From: Flagellimonas profundi
Lineage (GTDB): Bacteria > Bacteroidota > Bacteroidia > Flavobacteriales > Flavobacteriaceae
NCBI RefSeq assembly: GCF_017313275.1
Contig: NZ_JAFLNM010000001.1
Coordinates: 1,240,001 to 1,304,000, forward strand
Direction of reading: 5' to 3'
DNA length: 64,000 nt
Positions within the stretch are counted from its first letter, which is position 1. Every line of letters starts with the position of its first letter. Below the pieces are notes generated by a model. The model did no database searches. It had not been told where the DNA came from and was given only the letters and a program-made list of their open reading frames with translations. Shown here piece after piece: positions 58,403 through 64,000 of the stretch. The translations under genes were made by a program, and so were the position numbers.

Positions 58403-59521
58403 ATGGCATTAAAAATTGCATTGCTTCCTGGAGATGGTGTAGGACCCGAAGTGTTGGCCCAGGCAGTAAAATGCTTGGAGGCCGTGGAAGAGACCTTTAA
58501 TCAACATTTCATTTTTAAGGAAGCTCCTGTTGGCGCCATTGCCATCGATAAAAAAGGAACTCCACTACCGGATGCTACGCTAAAGCTCTGCAAAGAGTCG
58601 GATGCGGTTCTTTTCGGTGCCATTGGCGACCCTAAATATGATAATGATCCGGATGCGAAGGTCCGACCTGAGCAAGGTTTACTGCAATTGCGCAAAGAAC
58701 TTGGACTGTTTGCCAATATCAGGCCTGTTTTGTCCCATCCGACTTTGTTGGATAAATCCCCTTTAAAAAAGAAAGTGATCAACGGAACCGACTTTGTGAT
58801 TTACCGAGAACTTACCGGCGGTATATATTTTGGGGAGAAAAAATTGAACGACGATGGTACCAAAGCCTCCGATCTTTGTGAGTACACCGAGGATGAAATA
58901 AGCCGTATAGCCCATTTGGCATTTAAAGCTGCCAAGGGACGAAAAAAGAAACTCACTTTAATTGACAAGGCCAATGTTCTTGAGTCTTCAAGGCTTTGGC
59001 GTAAGGTGGTCACCAAAATTGGCGAAAGCTATCCTGAAGTTGCCTTGGATTTTATGTTTGTGGACAATGCCGCAATGCAAATCATACTCAACCCCAAACA
59101 GTTTGATGTAATTTTGACGGAAAATATGTTCGGGGACATTATTTCCGATGAAGGTAGCGTGATCGGTGGTTCTATCGGATTGTTGGCTTCTGCCTCCATT
59201 GGTGAGGAAAACGCCTTGTTCGAACCTATTCACGGCTCATATCCACAAGCCAAGGGAAAAAACATAGCCAACCCGATTGCTTCCATCCTATCCGCAGCTA
59301 TGCTATTGGAGCATTTTGGATTGACCGAAGAGGCTTGGGCCGTTAAAAAAGCGGTCGACAAATCGTTGAAAAAAGGTGTTGTTACCCCTGATTTAAAGGA
59401 AAACAGCCAATACGGCACCAATCAAGTCGGAGATTTTATTGCTCACAACATTGTGGATATTGAAGATGACTCCCTCATGAACGATGAAAATATCGATTTG
59501 GGCAAATCAACCATTATATAG
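58403..59521 (+). CDS. leuB: 3-isopropylmalate dehydrogenase
   Basis: A 372-residue NAD+-dependent beta-decarboxylating dehydrogenase of leucine synthesis. It begins ALLPGDGVGPEV, and has the substrate Arg region RPEQGLLQLRKELGLFANIRP, DKANVLESSRLWR and the metal/catalytic block MQIILNPKQFDVILTENMFGDIISDEGS (split). EPIHGSYPQAKGKNIANP binds the nucleotide. It directly follows leuA; leuC and leuD, often in the same operon, are not in this window. It converges with the TlpA-like gene, overlapping it by 8 bp. Confidence 0.96.
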   Translation: MALKIALLPGDGVGPEVLAQAVKCLEAVEETFNQHFIFKEAPVGAIAIDKKGTPLPDATLKLCKESDAVLFGAIGDPKYDNDPDAKVRPEQGLLQLRKELGLFANIRPVLSHPTLLDKSPLKKKVINGTDFVIYRELTGGIYFGEKKLNDDGTKASDLCEYTEDEISRIAHLAFKAAKGRKKKLTLIDKANVLESSRLWRKVVTKIGESYPEVALDFMFVDNAAMQIILNPKQFDVILTENMFGDIISDEGSVIGGSIGLLASASIGEENALFEPIHGSYPQAKGKNIANPIASILSAAMLLEHFGLTEEAWAVKKAVDKSLKKGVVTPDLKENSQYGTNQVGDFIAHNIVDIEDDSLMNDENIDLGKSTII

Positions 59522-60773
59522 CTTCACTGGTTTCTTTTTCCGATTCTTCCGAAGAAGTCAATTTCTGAATGGTCTTATTAAACTCTTCTTTGAATTCAAC
59601 AAACTTTTCACCTGTTGCAGGACCATTGAACCCTGTATGGATTTTACGTACCTCTCCCGTTTTGTCAATATAAATAGTTGTAGGATAGGAAAGGATATGG
59701 TTCAGCATTGGTAATTTCTCATTGGCCTTTTGTTTGTTCGAAGTCCCGTATTGCGCCAATAGTATTGGGTAAGGGACATTCTCACGCTCTTTAAGTCTTT
59801 TTATGCCCTCAAAAGCTTTCTCCTCTGTCTTTGCATATTCGAACGCCAAGCCAACAAACTGCAAGTCCAAATCGGGATTGTTCTTAAGGAAATCCACATA
59901 AAAACGTGTTTCGTCCAAACAATTGGTACACCATGTGCCCATAATCTGCACGAGCACAGGCTTACCCTGGAACATAGGGTCGTCCAAATCCACCATATCT
60001 CCTTTTTCATTTGGAAAAGCAAAATCAAATTTATCGTACCCTTCCCTTAAAAAAGTCAGTTCATCGGAATCCGGAAGCTCAAACCCTTCGTTCCTTGCCC
60101 CCATAAATTCCTGAACCGTATGTTTACCAGAATAAAATTTACCATTTAAAGTGCTATCCGTTACATGGGCCAAAAACAAGAATACATGGGAACCGTCAAA
60201 TGCAGAAAGCTTCATACTGTCCCCGGTCACGACACCATCTAAATAACGATAATCACCTGTTTTGGTTCTAAACGTACCTTTAACTTTATTTCCGCTCTGC
60301 ATAAAGATGCCCTTTGCCGGATACTCGTCTTCGGTATTTACTTTAAAGTAGGTTTCCCAAACACCAGAAATGTTGACCGCTGCACCCTCCTTCACTTCAA
60401 AACGATCGCTTGTTCCATGTTCGGCCCTAAAGGGAACTCTACGTTCTTTACTTTCTTCTATAAATTCACCGGTAATACCATTCGCAGTGTACGTGCCAGA
60501 GATATGGCCTTCAAAAATTGGCATGCGAATGTTGATGGAATCCCCGTTGAACGTGAATTCATCTATAGTGACCACTTCCTCGGCATTGTAGACCTTCATT
60601 TCGTATCCACCATCTTCATTTTTGGAAAGTGTGAACTCAAAAGGCAACTCCTGAGATTCGGAAACTTCAATTTTAGCCAACCAATCACCTGTCATCAATT
60701 GGGGCTTTTCTTCTTTTTTACAAGAAGCGCATAAAACCAAAAATCCTATAATAGCTATTCTTAGGTTGTTCAT
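59514..60773 (-). CDS. TlpA-like thioredoxin-fold lipoprotein
   Basis: A 419-residue SPII lipoprotein (MNNLRIAIIGFLVLCASC, Cys at 18, then KKEEK). The N-terminal ~240 residues form a beta-rich domain of unknown function (MTGDWLAKIEVSE..., ISGTYTANGITGEF). Residues ~260-400 are a thioredoxin/AhpC-TSA fold with the redox site GTWCTNCLDE (Cys about 287 and 290) and a cis-Pro SYPTTIYIDKTG. It probably acts in extracytoplasmic disulfide chemistry. It is a second member of this architecture besides 44067-45257, with a different lead domain. Confidence 0.86.
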   Translation of the reverse strand: MNNLRIAIIGFLVLCASCKKEEKPQLMTGDWLAKIEVSESQELPFEFTLSKNEDGGYEMKVYNAEEVVTIDEFTFNGDSINIRMPIFEGHISGTYTANGITGEFIEESKERRVPFRAEHGTSDRFEVKEGAAVNISGVWETYFKVNTEDEYPAKGIFMQSGNKVKGTFRTKTGDYRYLDGVVTGDSMKLSAFDGSHVFLFLAHVTDSTLNGKFYSGKHTVQEFMGARNEGFELPDSDELTFLREGYDKFDFAFPNEKGDMVDLDDPMFQGKPVLVQIMGTWCTNCLDETRFYVDFLKNNPDLDLQFVGLAFEYAKTEEKAFEGIKRLKERENVPYPILLAQYGTSNKQKANEKLPMLNHILSYPTTIYIDKTGEVRKIHTGFNGPATGEKFVEFKEEFNKTIQKLTSSEESEKETSEAI

Positions 60774-60852
60774 AAAATGAAAGATTTAACCTAAATGTAG
60801 GAAATACATTTTAAAACAAACCACTCCTTAAGGTTTATGGTGATTATTATCG

Positions 60853-60883
60853 TTGAATCTGTTCCCCTATTGTTATATATTTG
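60853..60883 (+). promoter_or_regulatory. pheT promoter
   Basis: TTG (60853-60855), 20-bp spacer, TATATTTG (60876-60883): a good match to the Bacteroidota -33/-7 elements, ending 19 bp before the ATG of pheT. Confidence 0.7.
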
Positions 60884-60902
60884 TGCCCTCTAAAAATGGA
60901 GT

Positions 60903-63314
60903 ATGAAGATTTCTTATAACTGGTTGAAGCAATTTTTACAAATTGATTGGGATGCTCAAAAAACAGGTGAACTTTTAACGGATTTAGGTCTGGAAGTCGA
61001 GGGCATTTCAGAATTCGAATCAGTTAAGGGTGGATTAAAGGGCATTGTGGTAGGACACGTGCTTACCTGTGTGAAACACCCAAATGCCGATAGACTTAAA
61101 TTAACCACTGTTGATATAGGACAGGAAGCCCCCGCACAAATTGTTTGTGGCGCTCCCAACGTAGCTGCTGGACAAAAAGTGCCCGTTGCCACTATAGGTA
61201 CTACGCTATACACCAAAGAAGGTGAAGCCTGGGTTATCAAAAAAGGTAAAATTCGCGGAGAGGTGAGCCAGGGAATGATCTGTGCCGAAGATGAAATCGG
61301 TGTTGGTGAAAGCCACGATGGTATTATGGTGCTCAATGAAGAATTGGCTCCTGGCACCCCTTGTTCCAAAGTTTTTGAAATCGAGGATGACGAAGTTTTT
61401 GAAATAGGCCTCACCCCTAACCGAGCCGACGCCATGAGTCACTTTGGAGTGGCGCGCGATTTAAAGGCAGGTTTGGAACAAAAGGAAATACAAAAGGAAC
61501 TGGTTACCCCATCGGTCAGTAATTTTTCCATTGACAATCGCTCGCTAAAAGTTGATGTAGAGGTCATGGACAGTGACCTTGCTCCACGATATTGCGGTGT
61601 TACCATTAGTAATCTGTTGGTGCAGGACTCCCCGGATTGGTTAAAAAATAGGTTGAAAGCCATTGGACTGGCCCCTATAAACAACGTGGTGGATGTTACC
61701 AACTACGTACTTCACGAACTGGGCCAGCCGTTGCATGCTTTTGATGCTTCTAAAATCAAAGGCAACAAGGTTGAGGTAAAAACCTTGCCCGCCGGAACAA
61801 AGTTCATCACTTTGGATGAAGTTGAACGTGAACTGCACGAGGATGACCTGATGATCTGTGATGCCGAAAAACCGATGTGTATTGCCGGTGTTTTTGGTGG
61901 AATCCACTCGGGCGTTACAGAGCACACAACGTCCATTTTCTTGGAAAGTGCCTACTTTGACCCAGTTTCCATAAGAAAAACGGCAAAAAGACATGGATTG
62001 AACACCGATGCTTCCTTTAGATTTGAAAGAGGTATCGATATCAATGTAACGAAATATGCCCTAAAAAGGGCTGCCTTATTGATCAAGGAAATCGCTGGAG
62101 GATATATTACTTCTGAGATTGCCGACTTGTTCCCGAAGAAACCACAAGAAAGACAGGTGTTCTTGACGTTCAGTAAAATAAACTCCCTGATTGGTCAAGA
62201 AATCCCACAGGATACAATTAAGTCCATTCTTTCGTCGCTCGAAATCCGAATCAACAACGTTACCGAGTCAGGTCTCGGATTGACCATTCCGACCTATAGG
62301 GTCGATGTTACCCGAGAAGTTGACGTAATTGAGGAGATTCTAAGGGTGTTTGGCTATAACAATATTGATTTCAAGGAAAAACTGAACGCCTCCATCGCCA
62401 AAACTTCACGATTCGAAAACTACAGAATTCAAGATGTTATCGGAAGTATGCTGGCCTCCAAAGGTTTTCATGAGATCATGACCAACAGTTTGGTTTCATC
62501 GGAGATCACTTCGGATGATGATAGCGCTGTTCAAATGATGAACCCTTTGAGTTCCGACCTATCAGTGCTTCGGACCTCTATGCTTCATTCTGGCCTACAA
62601 ACGGTAAGCTACAACCACAACAGGCAAAAAACAGACCTTAAATTGTTCGAGTTTGGCAAAACCTATCACAAAGTAGATGGCCAACATAAAGAAAAGCAGC
62701 ACTTGGCTATTTTCATTTCTGGTGACCGCGAACAGAATAGTTGGACCGTTGCCTCAAAAAAATCGGAGTTTTTCTATTTGAAAGGCATTGTTGACAATGT
62801 TTTTGAGCGCTTGGGCATTACGGACATCGATACAAAACCTTTATCACAATCGGATTATGCTGAAGGCATTTCGTATGTGAAAAACAACAAAACAATGGTG
62901 TCGCTTGGATTGGTCGGAAAAGCCGCTCTAAAACAATTCGACATTAAGCAAGAGGTGTTTTATGCCGATTTGAATTGGGACGCCATTCTCGGGTCAGTGA
63001 GCACTCAAAATGTGGTTTTCAAGGAAATTCCCAAGTTCCCGGAAGTAACCAGGGATTTTGCTTTGTTACTCGATGACTCGGTCTCTTTCCAAAAAGTATA
63101 CGATATAGCTTGGAATACAGAGAAAAAATTGCTTAAAAAAGTGAACCTTTTCGATGTGTATACAGGTGAGAAACTTCCTGAAGGTAAAAAATCCTATGCG
63201 GTAAGCTTTACTTTGATGGACGAAAAGAAAACCTTGACGGACAAGCAAATCGACAAGATCATGGGCAAACTATTGGCCCAGTATCAAAAGGAATTGGGAG
63301 CGGAACTTCGCTAA
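60903..63314 (+). CDS. pheT: Phenylalanine--tRNA ligase beta subunit
   Basis: An 803-residue large subunit of the alpha2-beta2 synthetase. Domain order: an OB-fold tRNA-binding domain (residues ~40-150, VVGHVLTCVKHPNADRLKLTTVD), the B3/B4 editing domain (~215-390, LKAIGLAPINNVVDVTNYVL, HAFDASKIKG), B5 (~400-470), the catalytic-like core and the FDX-ACB anticodon-binding domain at the C-terminus (~708-803, FKEIPKFPEVTRDFALLLDD). PheS is not adjacent, as in many Bacteroidota. It has its own promoter. Its stop abuts the stop of the convergent fasciclin gene with no gap. Confidence 0.97.
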   Translation: MKISYNWLKQFLQIDWDAQKTGELLTDLGLEVEGISEFESVKGGLKGIVVGHVLTCVKHPNADRLKLTTVDIGQEAPAQIVCGAPNVAAGQKVPVATIGTTLYTKEGEAWVIKKGKIRGEVSQGMICAEDEIGVGESHDGIMVLNEELAPGTPCSKVFEIEDDEVFEIGLTPNRADAMSHFGVARDLKAGLEQKEIQKELVTPSVSNFSIDNRSLKVDVEVMDSDLAPRYCGVTISNLLVQDSPDWLKNRLKAIGLAPINNVVDVTNYVLHELGQPLHAFDASKIKGNKVEVKTLPAGTKFITLDEVERELHEDDLMICDAEKPMCIAGVFGGIHSGVTEHTTSIFLESAYFDPVSIRKTAKRHGLNTDASFRFERGIDINVTKYALKRAALLIKEIAGGYITSEIADLFPKKPQERQVFLTFSKINSLIGQEIPQDTIKSILSSLEIRINNVTESGLGLTIPTYRVDVTREVDVIEEILRVFGYNNIDFKEKLNASIAKTSRFENYRIQDVIGSMLASKGFHEIMTNSLVSSEITSDDDSAVQMMNPLSSDLSVLRTSMLHSGLQTVSYNHNRQKTDLKLFEFGKTYHKVDGQHKEKQHLAIFISGDREQNSWTVASKKSEFFYLKGIVDNVFERLGITDIDTKPLSQSDYAEGISYVKNNKTMVSLGLVGKAALKQFDIKQEVFYADLNWDAILGSVSTQNVVFKEIPKFPEVTRDFALLLDDSVSFQKVYDIAWNTEKKLLKKVNLFDVYTGEKLPEGKKSYAVSFTLMDEKKTLTDKQIDKIMGKLLAQYQKELGAELR

Positions 63315-63842
63315 TTACATTTGGGCAGGTAAAATAACACTGTCTATTTCGTGAACCACACCTTCATTTTCCAAATTAAGATCGGCTGTGGTTATTCTTG
63401 CCGTATTCCCAACAGGATCGGTGAGCACAATATCGTACCCATCTAAATGTGCTGTCAATTTTTTGCCCTGTACCGTGGTGAAACGAGCAATTCCATTACC
63501 TCTGCCTATAGCTCGAAGCATGCGAGATGCCGTCAGTTGACCGGCTACAATATGATAGGACAACAAGGATTTTAAGGCGCTTTTATCCTCTGCATTGATC
63601 AGCTCTGCCATTTTGTTGTTCGAAAATTTCTCGAATGCTGCATCGGAAGGTGCAAAAATGGTAAAGGGCCCTGATTTTTTGAGCAATGTACCCAACTCTG
63701 TTGCATTTACCGCACTCAATAGAATTTTATGGTTGTCCAGTTTACTGGTGTACGAAAGCGCATTGGAAGTATTTTGGGCGGTCGTATAGATAGAAAAAGC
63801 CAAGCAAAAGCCGAGCAAGAGTTTAGTTGCGGGGGTATTCAT
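63315..63842 (-). CDS. Secreted fasciclin (FAS1) domain protein
   Basis: A 175-residue exported protein with one FAS1 domain, thought to mediate adhesion or matrix contacts. Start ATG 63842 gives signal MNTPATKLLLGFCLAFSIYTTAQ; the frame opens at 63902 but that extension is not signal-like. FAS1 motifs are present: FTIFAPSDAAFEKFSN (H1 box) and LLSYHIVAGQLTASRM, ending in NLENEGVVHEIDSVILP (H2 box). It is convergent to pheT. The remaining 158 bp to the window edge hold no gene that I can see. Confidence 0.9.
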   Translation of the reverse strand: MNTPATKLLLGFCLAFSIYTTAQNTSNALSYTSKLDNHKILLSAVNATELGTLLKKSGPFTIFAPSDAAFEKFSNNKMAELINAEDKSALKSLLSYHIVAGQLTASRMLRAIGRGNGIARFTTVQGKKLTAHLDGYDIVLTDPVGNTARITTADLNLENEGVVHEIDSVILPAQM

Positions 63843-64000
63843 ATAATTGGTCAAAATTTTAGGGCTTGTTCTTTTTAGTATAATTATACGACTAACTGCC
63901 AAAAACGTCGATAAGATACATCTTTTTTGATGACATCACATCTATTTCAACATTTCAAAATTTCATTTAACAAAAACTTAACATTGCGTTTTTATGACAA

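Overview
The window is chromosomal DNA of a Bacteroidota bacterium, most likely a marine Flavobacteriaceae member. The evidence is the gene content (LolA next to an LptF/G permease, a DUF4421 outer-membrane protein, a MoaC-MoaB fusion, a DUF6428 gene in an ars operon, many SPII lipoproteins), promoters of the TTG-N18-20-TAnnTTTG type seen in this phylum, and a tRNA gene without an encoded CCA. Genus assignment from sequence alone would be guesswork.

Region 1 (1-14.8 kb) is core genome: the end of a membrane acyltransferase-like gene, lpd, an Lrp regulator divergent from a trans-sulfuration enzyme, a DUF4386 membrane protein, an NhaC antiporter, and a dagK-ftsK-lolA-lptF/G-ribBA run. The GTP cyclohydrolase half of ribBA has lost its zinc and catalytic motifs. 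Convergent to ribBA are a KdnA-like sugar aminotransferase and a TauE/SafE transporter.

Region 2 (15.03-24.57 kb) is an integrative mobilizable element inserted in the 3' end of tRNA-Ser(UGA). It is bounded by a 15-bp direct repeat (15029-15043 and 24554-24568). It holds a tyrosine integrase, an AbiEi/AbiEii abortive-infection pair, a small membrane protein, a relaxase, MobC, a toprim primase, an SF3-type helicase, an HTH protein and a cargo lipoprotein. Non-coding parts include repeated integrase arm-type sites at both ends, a TGATGACA iteron-like cluster between helicase and primase, a large inverted repeat after the mob operon (oriT candidate), a decayed relaxase fragment beside abiE and a truncated tRNA-Thr near the right end. 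The tRNA's probable original terminator now lies beyond attR.

Region 3 (24.6-30.8 kb) has an acidic lipoprotein followed by a strongly structured 3' region, an MltF-type lytic transglycosylase, a membrane-anchored AraC regulator, a DUF4932-type putative metallopeptidase and a ModE-like regulator.

Region 4 (30.8-39.2 kb) is a tightly packed ten-gene minus-strand molybdenum-cofactor operon: cysteine desulfurase, xdhC, mocA-like, moaD, moeB-rhodanese, moaE, moaCB, moaA, moeA, tauE. A ModE-box-like inverted repeat lies just before the first gene, and the ModE-like gene sits at the operon's far end. No molybdoenzyme is in the window.

Region 5 (39.3-49.4 kb) carries an arsR-DUF6428-phosphatase-ACR3 arsenic operon with two copies of a putative ArsR operator, several secreted or lipoprotein genes, and an orphan NarL-type regulator with Glu in place of the phosphoacceptor Asp.

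Region 6 (49.4-64 kb) is core genome: dnaK, sdaA, panB, an RluA pseudouridine synthase, leuA-leuB, a TlpA-like lipoprotein, pheT and a fasciclin protein.
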